Both the position numbers and the translations under genes were made by a program. From JBBEAM01 sp942491105 (GTDB taxonomy: Bacteria; Pseudomonadota; Alphaproteobacteria; Kiloniellales; DSM-21159): a DNA stretch of 64,000 nucleotides. The notes beneath the pieces were generated by a model that searched no databases, had not been told where the DNA came from, and saw only the letters and a program-made list of their open reading frames with translations. How positions within the stretch are numbered: the first letter of the stretch is position 1; each line of letters opens with the position of its first letter. The DNA lies in assembly GCA_942491105.1 (NCBI GenBank), contig CALNZX010000006.1, positions 62,001 to 126,000 of the forward strand. Reading direction: 5' to 3'. Of this stretch, positions 44,554 to 54,600 are shown piece after piece.

Positions 44554-46866
44554 ATGATCGGAGCCAGCATACCCAGGGTCGAGGATGCCCGCTTCCTGCG
44601 CGGCGAGGGACGCTACCTGGCCGATCTGCGCATCGCCGGCATGTTGGAAGCCGTGGTGGTGCGCAGCCCCTACGGCCACGCCCGCTTGCTCGGCTTCGAT
44701 GCCACGGAAGCCCTCGCCTCGCCCGGCGTTCATGCGATCTTCACGGCCGAGGACCTGCCCGGCGCGCTGCCCAGGATTCCCTGCCGGATACCCTCGCACG
44801 GCAATATGAGCGGCTTCCTGCAGCCGGTTCTGGGCCAGGGCGTGGCGCGCTATTTCGGCGAGCCCTTCGCCGTGGTGATCGCCGAAAGCCGCAGCCAAGC
44901 CGAGGACGCCGCCGAGCTGATCGAGTTCGACTGGGACCCCTTGCCGGCCCTGGCCAGCGGCGCCGACGCCGGCAAGGCCGATGCGCCGCAGCTTCACGAG
45001 GCCGGCAACATCGCCTCGCGCTGGGGCTACGATCTGGGCGATGTCGAGGCGGCCAAGGCCGAGGCCGCCGCCGTGGTCGAGGAAACCTTCACGACCCAGC
45101 GCCACACGGCGATGCCCCTGGAAACCCGCGGCCTGCTGGCGAGCTACGACGCGGCGCGCAACCTGCTGGAAGTGCACGGCCCGACCAAGGTGCCGCACAC
45201 CAACCGGGCGATCCTGGCTACCATGCTGGACCTTTCCGAAGGCGATATCCGCTTCATCGAGCCCGATGTCGGCGGCAGCTTCGGGGCGCGCGGCGAGTTC
45301 TATCCCGAGGATTTTCTGATTCCCTGGATCGCCCTGCGCCTGCGCCGCCCGATCCGTTGGGTCGAGGACCGTCTGGAGCACTTCGCCTCGATCAACCATT
45401 CCCGCGAGATGCGCTTCACCCTGACCGCCTGCGCCGACGCCGAAGGCAACATCACCGCCTTCGATATCGAGCTGCTGGCCGACATGGGCGCCTATATCCG
45501 GACCCACGGCGATGTCGTGCCCTCGCACGCGGCGGCCTCCTTCCCCGGCCCCTACCGCCTGCGCAACTACCGCTGCCAGGCGATCGCCGCGCTCAGCAAC
45601 AAGACGCCGACCGGCACCCTGCGCGCGCCAGGCATGTTCGAGGCCAACTTCGCGCGCGAGCGCGCGGTCGACCGCCTCGCCGAAAAACTCGGCCTGGATC
45701 CGCTGGAACTGCGCCGCCGCAATCTGATCCGCCCGGAAGAGCTGCCCTGGAGCGTCGGCACCGAGAGCGTGAAGCGCCCGGTGATCTACGACAGCGGCGA
45801 CTTTCCCGATATCCTGTCGCGCGCGGTCGCGAACTTCGGCTGGGATCAGCCGCCCGCCGCTGCTTCGGGCGCTCTGCGCCGGGGCCGTGGCATCGCCGTG
45901 GTGGTCGAGCCGTCCGCCTTCGGCCCCTTCGAGGCCGCCCGCATCGAGATCGACCCGCGTGGCCGGGTCGAGGTGATCAGCGGCTGCAGCTCCCAGGGGC
46001 AAGGCCATGAGACCGTGCTGGCGCAGGTCGCCGCCGAGGTGCTGCGGGTGCCCATGGAGTCGATCCGGGTGCGCCATGGAGACACCGGCTTGCTGCGCTA
46101 TGGCGGCGGCAGTTACGCCAGCCGCACCGCCGTGATGTCGGGCCACGCCGTCACCGCCGCCGCCGAGACGGTCAAGGCCAAGGCCATCGCCGCCGCCGCG
46201 CGCAAGCTGGAGGCGCCGGAAGACGGCCTGGTTCTGGAGGACGGCCGGGTCCGCCTGAAGGACGCCCCGGAGGTTTCCATCGGCCTGGGCGAAATCGCGC
46301 GGATGCTGGCGCCGGGCAATCCCGAGCTGACGCCGCCGCCGCGCGAGGCCAACGCGGTCGATCAGGACGGCCTGACCGCGACCAGCCACATCCGCGCCTT
46401 TCCCAGCGGCACCAGCGTCTTCGCCGTGCATCTGGCCGAGGTCGAGGTCGATACGGAAACCGGACAGATCGCCGTCACCCGCTATCAGGTCGCCGCCGAC
46501 ATCGGCCGCGCCATCAACCCCCTGCTGGTCAAGGGGCAGCTCATCGGCGGGGTCGCCCAGGGTCTGGGCGGCGCGCTGCTCGAGGAGCTGGTCTACGACT
46601 CCGAGGCCCAGCTGCAGACCGGCACCTTCGCCGACTACATGATGCCTTCGGTGGCCGAGGTGCCGCGGATCGACACCCTGGTGATCGAGGAGGCCCGCGC
46701 CTCGAGCAATCCCCTGGGCGTCAAGGGCGCCGGCGAGATCGGTACCTCCGGCGTCGCCGCCGTGCTCGGCAACGCCATCGCCAACGCGCTGGGCGGTCAG
46801 GCCGGCCTCAACGTTCTGCCCCTGACCCCCGAGCGGGTCCTGGCGGCGCTGGGAGAAGCCTCATGA
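44554..46866 (+). CDS. Molybdenum hydroxylase large subunit (CoxL-like, not CO dehydrogenase)
   Basis: A 770-residue xanthine-oxidase-family catalytic subunit binding the molybdenum cofactor. GGSFGARGEFYPED lies near residue 240, SSQGQGHETV near 483 and the proposed catalytic glutamate in KGAGEIGTSG near 730. At the place where form I CO dehydrogenases carry a cysteine loop (AYRCSFR) it has GGGSYASR (about 516-523), so CO is unlikely as substrate and ring hydroxylation is more likely. Medium and small subunit genes follow with four-base overlaps, giving an L-M-S operon. Confidence 0.88.
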   Translation: MIGASIPRVEDARFLRGEGRYLADLRIAGMLEAVVVRSPYGHARLLGFDATEALASPGVHAIFTAEDLPGALPRIPCRIPSHGNMSGFLQPVLGQGVARYFGEPFAVVIAESRSQAEDAAELIEFDWDPLPALASGADAGKADAPQLHEAGNIASRWGYDLGDVEAAKAEAAAVVEETFTTQRHTAMPLETRGLLASYDAARNLLEVHGPTKVPHTNRAILATMLDLSEGDIRFIEPDVGGSFGARGEFYPEDFLIPWIALRLRRPIRWVEDRLEHFASINHSREMRFTLTACADAEGNITAFDIELLADMGAYIRTHGDVVPSHAAASFPGPYRLRNYRCQAIAALSNKTPTGTLRAPGMFEANFARERAVDRLAEKLGLDPLELRRRNLIRPEELPWSVGTESVKRPVIYDSGDFPDILSRAVANFGWDQPPAAASGALRRGRGIAVVVEPSAFGPFEAARIEIDPRGRVEVISGCSSQGQGHETVLAQVAAEVLRVPMESIRVRHGDTGLLRYGGGSYASRTAVMSGHAVTAAAETVKAKAIAAAARKLEAPEDGLVLEDGRVRLKDAPEVSIGLGEIARMLAPGNPELTPPPREANAVDQDGLTATSHIRAFPSGTSVFAVHLAEVEVDTETGQIAVTRYQVAADIGRAINPLLVKGQLIGGVAQGLGGALLEELVYDSEAQLQTGTFADYMMPSVAEVPRIDTLVIEEARASSNPLGVKGAGEIGTSGVAAVLGNAIANALGGQAGLNVLPLTPERVLAALGEAS

Positions 46867-47735
46867 AGCCGGCCCCCTTCGACTACGCCGCCCCGCAGAG
46901 CCTCGAGGAGGCCTTGGCACTACTCGCCAACTACGGCGAGGATGCCCGCCCCCTGGCCGGCGGCCAGAGCCTGGTCCCGATGCTGGCGCTGCGGCTCGCC
47001 CGGCCGAGCGCGCTGATCGATCTCAACCGCATCGCGGCGCTGTCCGGCATTTCCGTCGATGGCGAGGAGCTGCGGATCGGCGCGATGACCCGCCAGGCGG
47101 CGATCCTCGCCTCCGAGGAGGTCGCGCGCCACGCCCCGCTGCTGCGCCAGGCGCTATGCCTGGTCGGCCACCCGCCGACCCGCGCGCGCGGCACCATCGG
47201 CGGCAGCCTCAGCCACGCCGATCCGGCGGCCGAGCAGCCCGCGGCCCTGCTCGCGCTTGACGCCAAAATCGTCATTCAAGGGCCGCAGGGCCCGCGCCGC
47301 GTCCCCATCGCGGAGTTCTGCTTCGGCCCCTTCGAGACCGCCGTGCAGCCCGGCGAGATCCTCACCGAGGTGCGGATTCCCCTGCGCCCCGAGAGCGGCA
47401 GCGCCTTTCTGGAAATCTCGCCGCGCGAGGGCGACTTCGCGGTGGTTTCGGCAGGCGTGCGGCTACAGCTCGACGCGGAGGGGCTCTGCCGCGAGGCCGC
47501 CATCGTGCTCGGCGCCGTCGCACCGGCGCCGCTGCGCTGCTCCGACGCCGAATCGGCGCTGCGCGGCCGCGCCTTGGAGGCCGCTGCGATCGCGGAGGCG
47601 CTGGAGGCCCTGCCCCTGGACGCCGTCGACTTCGAATCGCCCTTCGCCGGGCGCGACTACCGCCGCCGCATGGCCGGCGTGCTGGTCCGCCGCGCCATCG
47701 CGGCCGCGGCGCAGCCACAGGGAGAAGCCGCATGA
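46863..47735 (+). CDS. Molybdenum hydroxylase FAD-binding medium subunit
   Basis: A 290-residue CoxM-type flavoprotein with the FAD motifs PLAGGQSLVPMLALRLARPS near residue 33 and TRARGTIGGSLSHADPAAEQ near 107. It passes electrons from the iron-sulphur subunit to the external acceptor. Start and stop both overlap the neighbouring genes by four bases (ATGA). Confidence 0.92.
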   Translation: MKPAPFDYAAPQSLEEALALLANYGEDARPLAGGQSLVPMLALRLARPSALIDLNRIAALSGISVDGEELRIGAMTRQAAILASEEVARHAPLLRQALCLVGHPPTRARGTIGGSLSHADPAAEQPAALLALDAKIVIQGPQGPRRVPIAEFCFGPFETAVQPGEILTEVRIPLRPESGSAFLEISPREGDFAVVSAGVRLQLDAEGLCREAAIVLGAVAPAPLRCSDAESALRGRALEAAAIAEALEALPLDAVDFESPFAGRDYRRRMAGVLVRRAIAAAAQPQGEAA

Positions 47736-48223
47736 CCCGCCGTAGCGTCACGCTCACCGTCAACGGCAAGGCGGCGACCCTCGAGGTCGCGCCGAACAAG
47801 AGCCTGGCCGACGCCCTGCGCGACGACCTGGGCCTGACCGGCACCCATCTGGGCTGCGAGCACGGCGTCTGCGGCGCCTGCACGGTGCTGCTCGGCGGCG
47901 AGGCCGTGCGCGGCTGCCTGATGCTGGCGGTGCAGGCCGAGGGCGCGGAGATCACCACCATCGAGGGCGTTTCTCCGGACAGCGGACTCAGCCCGCTGCA
48001 AGAAGCCTTTCGCAGCCATCACGCCCTGCAGTGCGGTTTCTGCACGCCGGGCATGGTGCTGAGTCTGCAGGCCCTGCTGGATCGAAATCCCACTGCCGGG
48101 GAAGCGGAGATCCGCGAGGCCATCTCCGGAAACCTCTGCCGCTGCACCGGCTATCAGCAAATCGTCGAAGCCGCCCTGGAGGTTGCCCAGGGCCAACGCG
48201 ACGCAGCCAAACCTTCGTCATGA
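47732..48223 (+). CDS. Molybdenum hydroxylase [2Fe-2S] small subunit
   Basis: A 163-residue CoxS-type protein with two [2Fe-2S] sites: GCEHGVCGACTVLLGGEAVRGC (given here in part as CEHGVCGACTVL) near residues 48-59 and CGFCTPGM with NLCRCTGYQ near 104 and 138-144. It passes electrons from the molybdenum centre to the flavin. It completes the three-subunit hydroxylase. Confidence 0.94.
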   Translation: MTRRSVTLTVNGKAATLEVAPNKSLADALRDDLGLTGTHLGCEHGVCGACTVLLGGEAVRGCLMLAVQAEGAEITTIEGVSPDSGLSPLQEAFRSHHALQCGFCTPGMVLSLQALLDRNPTAGEAEIREAISGNLCRCTGYQQIVEAALEVAQGQRDAAKPSS

Positions 48224-48247
48224 ACTCACAGTCCAAAGGAGATGAGC

Positions 48248-48715
48248 ATGCCTCTGCTCGCTAGAGCCCACGAAGTCAAGGAAGGCCAGAACGTGCTGCA
48301 GGTACGCGGCGGCGCGATGTCGACCAAGATGGTCTATGGCAACGAGTGCAACATGATGGTCGCGGTACGCGCCGGGGGGTATCACTCCAATCCGCACCGC
48401 CACGACGCCGAGCAGATCAACTACCTGCTCGAAGGCGAGGTCTGGGTGTTCATCGAGGACGACGCCTTCCTGATGAAGGCCGGCGACTTTTCGCGAATTC
48501 CCAAGAACGCCCTGCACTGGGCCTGGAACCGCTCCGACAAGCCCTGCACCCTGATCGAGGCGCACGCCCCGGTCTGCGATCCGTTGACCCGCGTCAACGC
48601 GCACGGCCTCTTCGCCGAGGGCGAGACCCCGGATCTTTCCACCGCCGTCGACACGGTGCGCGGCGGCGAGAGCCCGGACGAGGTCGAGCGGCGGATCTTC
48701 GGCGACGACCTCTAA
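48248..48715 (+). CDS. Small cupin protein
   Basis: A 155-residue single-domain cupin. HSNPHRHDAEQINYLLEGE near residue 40 is cupin motif 1 with its histidines and glutamate, and GDFSRIPKNALHWAWN near 82 is motif 2. It may be a metal enzyme of the pathway or a sensor; sequence does not decide. The ATG at 48248 has AAGGAG six bases before it, whereas the in-frame ATG at 48242 is too close to that site. It lies 24 bases after the small-subunit gene and ends the plus-strand operon. Confidence 0.82.
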   Translation: MPLLARAHEVKEGQNVLQVRGGAMSTKMVYGNECNMMVAVRAGGYHSNPHRHDAEQINYLLEGEVWVFIEDDAFLMKAGDFSRIPKNALHWAWNRSDKPCTLIEAHAPVCDPLTRVNAHGLFAEGETPDLSTAVDTVRGGESPDEVERRIFGDDL

Positions 48716-48721
48716 GCCGTC

Positions 48722-49984
48722 TTACCGCGCCTCCAGCGCCCGCGCGGCGGCCTCGAAAACCGCCAGCGGAAATGTCTGCACCCCGGCGCCAATCTGGCCG
48801 ACGCCGGGCCGCTTGGAGGCGACGCCGGTATTGACGATGGGGGCGATGCCGCTGCGCGCCACCTTGTGAATATCGATCCCCGAAGGCACCCCGCGAAAGC
48901 CCAGGCTGGGGATCAGGAAGCGGCTGTGTTCGCCGACCGCGATCTCGCGCATCCGCTCCGAACGGGCGATCAAGTCCTCGACCGTGCCGCCGACGAACTC
49001 GGCGATGGCCGGCGCCGCGGCCAGGGCGAAAGCGCCCAGGCCGATGGCCTCGGTGACGTAGGAATCCCCCATGGTCGGGGTCGCGTCCTCGATCGACTGC
49101 CCCGGAAAAAGCCGCACGTCGGCGACCTCGGCCGGCGCCGTGAACCAGCGCGCGCCGGTGGCGCTGGTGCGGATCCCGACCTCGCGGCCGTTGCCGGCCA
49201 TGGTGGTGACCAGCGCGCCCTTGGCCTCGCGCTCCAGAGACAGGGTCACCGCCTTGGCATGGGCCATGGAGAGGTTGAGGAAGAAGTGATCGTTGCCGGC
49301 GATGAAGCGCAGCGCCTCGGCCACCTCGGCGCGCGGCGCGGCGCAGTCGACCAGCCGTAGCGCCAATTCGCGGAACACCAGCGCCGTCGCCGCCTTGTTG
49401 CGGTTGTGGCACTCGTCGCCGCGGCGCAGCCCCTCGGCCACCAGCCCCGCCAGATCGATGGCCTCGCCGGCTTCCTGGGCGCCTTCCAGGGCCACGTCCA
49501 GCAGCGGCGCCAGGCTGTCGCGGATCCAGGCTAGGCGTTGCAGCACCTCCGGCCCATTGGCGCCAAAGCGCAGGGTCTTGCCCAGCCCCTCGTTGACCGT
49601 GGCGAAGGCCTTGAGACCGGAGACCGCGTCCTCGGCGACGAACACCGGCATGGAGGCGCTGACGATCCCGGCCATCGCCCCGGCGGCCTGATGATCGTGG
49701 GCCGGCGCGAAGTCGATCTCGCCGCTGCCGGCCAGCGCCGCCGCCGCCTCCAGGTCCGGCGCCAGCCCCTCGTAAACCAGCGCCCCGGCGATCGCCGCTT
49801 GCATCGCCGGCGTCATGTCCGGCCAGGCGATCGGCGGCCCGGCGTGCAGGATGCGGTTTTCCGCCATTCCCGGCACCGCCCGCAGCGCCGGCTTGAGACC
49901 GGTCAGCCGTGGCTGGGCGGCGCAGAGGGTGTCGAGCAGGCTGAGATTCTGCTGCTCGAGGGAGGAATCGGAGGAGCTTGGCAT
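48722..49984 (-). CDS. DUF1116 protein (YlbE/AllG-like)
   Basis: A 420-residue DUF1116 protein: ENRILHAGPPIAWPDMTPAM near residue 43, AGNDHFFLNLSMAHAK near 234 and LVTTMAGNGREVGIRTS near 260 fit the family. The E. coli relative YlbE is one of three proteins of an oxamate carbamoyltransferase with FdrA and a DUF2877 protein; neither partner is here. A carbamoyl- or amide-related step on a ring-cleavage product is possible but unproven. The ATG at 49984 is the start chosen; one at 50047 is also in frame. Convergent with the cupin gene, divergent from the aldehyde dehydrogenase gene. Confidence 0.8.
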   Translation of the reverse strand: MPSSSDSSLEQQNLSLLDTLCAAQPRLTGLKPALRAVPGMAENRILHAGPPIAWPDMTPAMQAAIAGALVYEGLAPDLEAAAALAGSGEIDFAPAHDHQAAGAMAGIVSASMPVFVAEDAVSGLKAFATVNEGLGKTLRFGANGPEVLQRLAWIRDSLAPLLDVALEGAQEAGEAIDLAGLVAEGLRRGDECHNRNKAATALVFRELALRLVDCAAPRAEVAEALRFIAGNDHFFLNLSMAHAKAVTLSLEREAKGALVTTMAGNGREVGIRTSATGARWFTAPAEVADVRLFPGQSIEDATPTMGDSYVTEAIGLGAFALAAAPAIAEFVGGTVEDLIARSERMREIAVGEHSRFLIPSLGFRGVPSGIDIHKVARSGIAPIVNTGVASKRPGVGQIGAGVQTFPLAVFEAAARALEAR

Positions 49985-50161
49985 GGCGGGTTTTTCCGGC
50001 GTTGGGGAGGGGAACGGTTCTGCGCCCCATGCTTGGCATTGTGCCATGCCTGTCTATTCGCCTTTCAGCCCTTGCCATAACCAATCGCTATGGGATTGGG
50101 TCCCGCCGCGCGCGCATAGTGCCGGCGACTAACCCACAGCTTAGGAGCGGCGAGACTGACG

Positions 50162-51625
50162 ATGACTCAGAGCGCGGAGCGCATGGAGCGCGGCATGATC
50201 TACGGTGGCGAATGGCGGCAGGCGCTGTCGGGCGAGAGCTTCGCCTCGATCAACCCGGCGGACGGCAGCGAGCTCGGCTCCGTGCCCCAGGGCGGCGCGG
50301 CCGACGCCACCGCCGCCGTCGCGGCCGCCCAGGCCGCCTTCCCCGCCTGGTCCGGCATGAGCGCCGCGGCCCGCGCCAAGCATCTGCACCGCTTCGCCCA
50401 GGTGCTCGACTCCCGGCGCGACGCGCTGGCCAGCCTGATCACCCGCGAGGAAGGCAAGCCCCTGGCGGAATCCCACGTCGAGCTCAACCTGACCATCGAC
50501 TCCTTCGCCTGGTACGCCGACGAGGCGCGGCGCAGCTACGGCGACTGGATTCCCGATCCCCTGCCCGGCCGCCGCCTGGTCACCATCCGCCAGCCGGTCG
50601 GGGTCTGCGCCGGGATCATCCCCTGGAACGTCCCCGCCGCGATGATCGCGCGCAAGGCCGGCCCGGCCCTGGCCGCCGGCTGCACCATGGTGATGAAGCC
50701 GGCCGAGCAGACCCCGCTGACCGCCCTGGCGATCGCCGAGGCGGCGCTGGAGGCCGAGCTGCCGCCGGGCGTGTTCAACGTGGTGACCGGCGATCCCGCC
50801 GCCATCGGCAAGGTCTTCCTGGAGGACGAGCGGGTCCGCAAGATCTCCTTCACCGGCTCCACCGAGGTCGGGCGCCTGCTGCTGCGCGGCGCCGCCGAGC
50901 AGATCAAGCGCACCTCCATGGAGCTGGGCGGCAACGCGCCGGTGATCCTCTTCGCCGACTGCGACCTCGACAAGGCGGTCTTCGCCCTGTCGATGCTGAA
51001 ATTCCTCAACGCCGGGCAGGCCTGCATCTCGGCCAACCGGATCTATGTCGAGCGGCCGATCCTGGAGGCCGTGGCGGAACGCCTGACGGCGCGCGCCCAG
51101 GGACTGAAGCTGGGCAACGGTCTCGACGAAGGCGTGACCATGGGCCCGCTGATCGAGGCCGGGGCGCTGGAGAAGGTCGAGCGCCTGATCGCCGACGCCC
51201 TGGAAGGCGGCGCCACGCCGCTGACCGGCGGCAAGCGCCTGACCGGAGAGGCCCACGCCAAGGGTTTCTTCTTCGAGCCCACGGTGCTGAGTGGCGTGAC
51301 GCCGGAAATGGCCGTGGTCAACGAGGAGGTCTTCGGCCCCGTCGCCTCGCTGCTGCCCTTCGACGGCGAGGAGGAAGTGATCGCCGCCGCCAACGGCGTG
51401 CCCGAAGGCCTCGCCGCCTATCTCTTCACCGGCGACCTGGGGCGCGGCATCCGCGTCGGCGAGCGCCTGGAGACCGGCATGGTCGGCCTCAACGAGGTGC
51501 GGATCGGCGCCACCGAAGCCCCCTTCGGCGGCGTCAAGCAGTCCGGCATCGGCCGCGAAGGCGGCCGCGAGGGACTCGACGAGTACCTGGAAACGAAACT
51601 GATGGCGATTGGGGTTGGGGGGTAG
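50162..51625 (+). CDS. Aldehyde dehydrogenase (succinate-semialdehyde dehydrogenase-like)
   Basis: A 487-residue NAD(P)-dependent aldehyde dehydrogenase: GIIPWNVPAAMIARKAGPAL near residue 150, SFTGSTEVGRLL near 230, catalytic glutamate in MELGGNAPVI near 254 and cysteine in NAGQACISANR near 288. It resembles GabD-type enzymes. In this cluster it probably oxidises a semialdehyde released from the opened ring. The ribosome site TTAGGAGCGG precedes the ATG at some distance. Confidence 0.9.
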   Translation: MTQSAERMERGMIYGGEWRQALSGESFASINPADGSELGSVPQGGAADATAAVAAAQAAFPAWSGMSAAARAKHLHRFAQVLDSRRDALASLITREEGKPLAESHVELNLTIDSFAWYADEARRSYGDWIPDPLPGRRLVTIRQPVGVCAGIIPWNVPAAMIARKAGPALAAGCTMVMKPAEQTPLTALAIAEAALEAELPPGVFNVVTGDPAAIGKVFLEDERVRKISFTGSTEVGRLLLRGAAEQIKRTSMELGGNAPVILFADCDLDKAVFALSMLKFLNAGQACISANRIYVERPILEAVAERLTARAQGLKLGNGLDEGVTMGPLIEAGALEKVERLIADALEGGATPLTGGKRLTGEAHAKGFFFEPTVLSGVTPEMAVVNEEVFGPVASLLPFDGEEEVIAAANGVPEGLAAYLFTGDLGRGIRVGERLETGMVGLNEVRIGATEAPFGGVKQSGIGREGGREGLDEYLETKLMAIGVGG

Positions 51626-51661
51626 GCACCTAGTCAGCCACTGACTACGTAGTACATCCGG

Positions 51662-54600
51662 CTAGCGGGGCAGGAAGTAGCGCAGGTCTGCTCCGCCCTC
51701 CCCGACCCGGCGGATCGCACCGGTCTCCGTCAGCGTCTCCAGCACCTGCCCGATACGCTCCTTGCGCTTCGCCGTGTTCCGGCCGGAGAAAGCTTCCGCG
51801 AGGCTGTCGGGCGCGACCGGCCCCTGCGCCTTGGTCAGGAGGTCTCGTACCACCCTGATCTGCGCCAGCCCATCGCCGGGCCAGCTCGGGACCGCTTCGT
51901 CCTCGGCGATGCCGATATCCGCTTCGAGCTGCTCGGCAGCCCCCTTCACCTTGTGCCCCAGCTTCGGCACCTGGAACTCCGGGCGCAGCCAGTGGACCAC
52001 GCCGCGCTTTTCCTCCGCGGCCCGCTCTTGGTTCAGGGTAACGATCCTCGTCAGCAGCTCCTCCTCTGCCTCCTCCTGCTCCGGCACCTTGTGCTGGCTC
52101 GGGGTGGTCCCCCCAGGCTTCCCGACCAGCGCATCTGCGAGATCGTTCCAGCCATAGGCTTCAAGGACCGCCGCATCGATCTCGTTATGGATCTCCATCA
52201 GCACCGACACCAGCCCAGCGTCGTGGACGTCCTTCTCCTTCTCGGTGAGGATCGGCACCGGCCAGCGGTCTTCCAGCTCGCGCAGACGCTCCATGACGTT
52301 GTAGAGGCCGGTCATGGTGAGGAAGCTATAGGCTGCCAACCGTTCCTTGCGAAAGGCGTCAAGGCGTTCCCCCAGGTCGCGCAGACGGTTCACCAGACGA
52401 GGGTCGAGGGTCTCGAAGACTGGGAAGGGGAAGGGGTCGAAGGTGCGCGTCTTGCTATAGCGAGGGTCGTTTCCCGCCCCTAGCCAGCCACCGGCTGAGA
52501 TGGCCCACGCCACATGCAGCCGGGAGGAGAGGACCGCGAGATGCTCCGCGCTCTCCAGGCCGATGTTCACAAGCATGTTGTCCGGTCGGATGGAGGCATC
52601 GAGAAATTGGAAGAAGCGATGCTTCGACGTCTCCACCGTCGCTATGTACCGAGGAACTGAGAATAGGAATTTCCGCGCTTCCGGAATGTTCTCACCGAAC
52701 AACCACCACCCCTCACGACGATACGCTCGATTATTGTGGTCGCGCTCTGGCTTCACGTAATCGTGGACGTGTTGATACACGGATGGAAAGTGGTCTCGCA
52801 CCTGTTCGGCGGAGAGCGAATACAAATCGATTACCTTTACCCCTCTCGGGCGCTGCGTGAGGTCTCGGCCGTTGCGATAGTCCAAGATGTAATCTTCCAG
52901 ACCTCGCACACGTCCGAGGCCAAGCTCTCGCGCCTTTGCCTCCGTAACAATGAAGCCAGCACCATGTAGCTTGATGCCTGGACTTGAAAGGTTCTTATTC
53001 GAGAGTAGGGATGTCACTTGTGATAGATCCGCACCTATCCTGAGGTTGGCCTGTATCTTCCCCTCTCGCTTCTCCAACTCGACCTTGGGCGTGTCGCTGT
53101 TCAGACCTTCTTCCCGCCTCACCTCCGCAATCACCCCCTGCAGTCGCCCTTTCTCAGCAACCGTCATGGCGATACGCACGGCGGCCTTCCCGGCCTGCTT
53201 GAGCCAGGGATGGTTCGGCACCGCAAAGACAAGGGACAGGGGCTTCTTCGCGTTCAGATGCCGTTCGATTACGCGGCGGGAGAAGGTCTGCGTTACGGAA
53301 TTAGTCGTGATGAAGCCGAAGCGCCGCAGCTTAGAGTTCTTGGCCAGGAGTATCTCGGCGGCCTGGTCCCAGAAGTGCATCACGAAGTCCGCGCCGCCGG
53401 GAATGTGCGGGCGCACCTCCCAGATCGCCTCCGCGTAGCCGTCTCCCAGCTCCGCCCGGATATCCTTCCCTCCGATGAAGGGTGGGTTGCCGACGATGAA
53501 CTCCGCCTCCGGCCAGGAGGCCTTGCGCGGCTTGGTGTAGCGGTAGGTCTCCTGCCGGGCGGTCTCGTCCGGCACCGCGTTACCCGTGACGGGATGGGGC
53601 TTGTAGGTGTGGCCGTCCCAGACGGTGACCGGCTTGCCGTTCTCGTCGCGGATCAGCTCGCGGTCGTCGTAGGCGAGGATCGCGTCCTGCTGCTTGATGC
53701 TGTCGGTCGCCCGCAGCACCGGCTCAGGCAGGCTGGCAAGCCCTGTCGTGCGGAGCTGCCACTTGAGGTATCCCAGCCAGAGGACCAGGTCGGCAATGGG
53801 TACGGCCCTCGGGTTGACCTCAAGGCCGTAGAAGTGGCTCGGGTCCACCGTCTCTCCCGACATCGCCAGCCGGGGCGCGTCCTCCCCCAGGTCGTCGAGC
53901 GCGTCGAGAACCTCGCCCTCCAGGCGCTTCATCAACTCCAGAGAGACGTAGAGGAAGTTGCCGGTGCCGCAGGCCGGGTCGAGGACCCGCGTCGTGCAGA
54001 GGGTGTGGTGGAAGGCCTTTACCGCCTTCTGCGCATCTTCCAGCTTGCCGCCGTCGCGCAGCTCCTGCGCCCGCGCCTGAACTTCTTCCCACTCGTCGCG
54101 CAACGGCTCGATCACCGTCGGGATCACCACCCGCTCGACATAGGCGCGGGGTGTGTAGTGCGCCCCCAGCTTCGCCCGCTCGCGCTTGTCGAGCGCCTGC
54201 TCCAGGAGAGTCCCGAAGATCGCAGGTTCGACGTCCTTCCAGTCGCGCTTGGCCGCCACCCAGAGTTCGTGGATGTCCTCTGCCGACAGAGGAATGGCTG
54301 AGCGGTCCTTGAACAGCGTGCCGTTGAAACGCTTCACAACCTCGTTGAACTGTGGGGCATAGCCGCCCTCGTCCATCACCTTCCATAGCGCCTCCATCGC
54401 TGGGGCGAAGTGCGCGGGCGACTTCTCCATCTCCGCGAGCAACTCGGCAAATGCGTCCTTCGGAAGCAGGCCGACATCCTCGGCAAACATCGTGAAGAGG
54501 CAGCGCATCAGGAACGCGGCGACTTTCTCCGGATGGTGCTTGCCTTCCTGACCACGGGCGATGCGGGCAAGCCTTTCCGCTACGTCTCGGGTAACCTCGG

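Noticed and set aside
43429..46431. A 1000-codon open frame on the minus strand opposite the dioxygenase and hydroxylase genes
   Set aside because: It is the antisense shadow of two well-supported plus-strand genes in high-G+C DNA, is low in complexity (Gly, Ala, Arg, Gln) and matches no family.
44554..48223. Aerobic CO dehydrogenase
   Set aside because: The large subunit lacks the AYRCSFR cysteine loop of form I CoxL, and the genes sit with a ring-opening dioxygenase.
49978..51633. A 551-codon plus-strand frame and a 496-codon minus-strand frame (48594-50084) over the aldehyde dehydrogenase and DUF1116 genes
   Set aside because: Both are arginine-rich shadows of the recognised genes, without family motifs.
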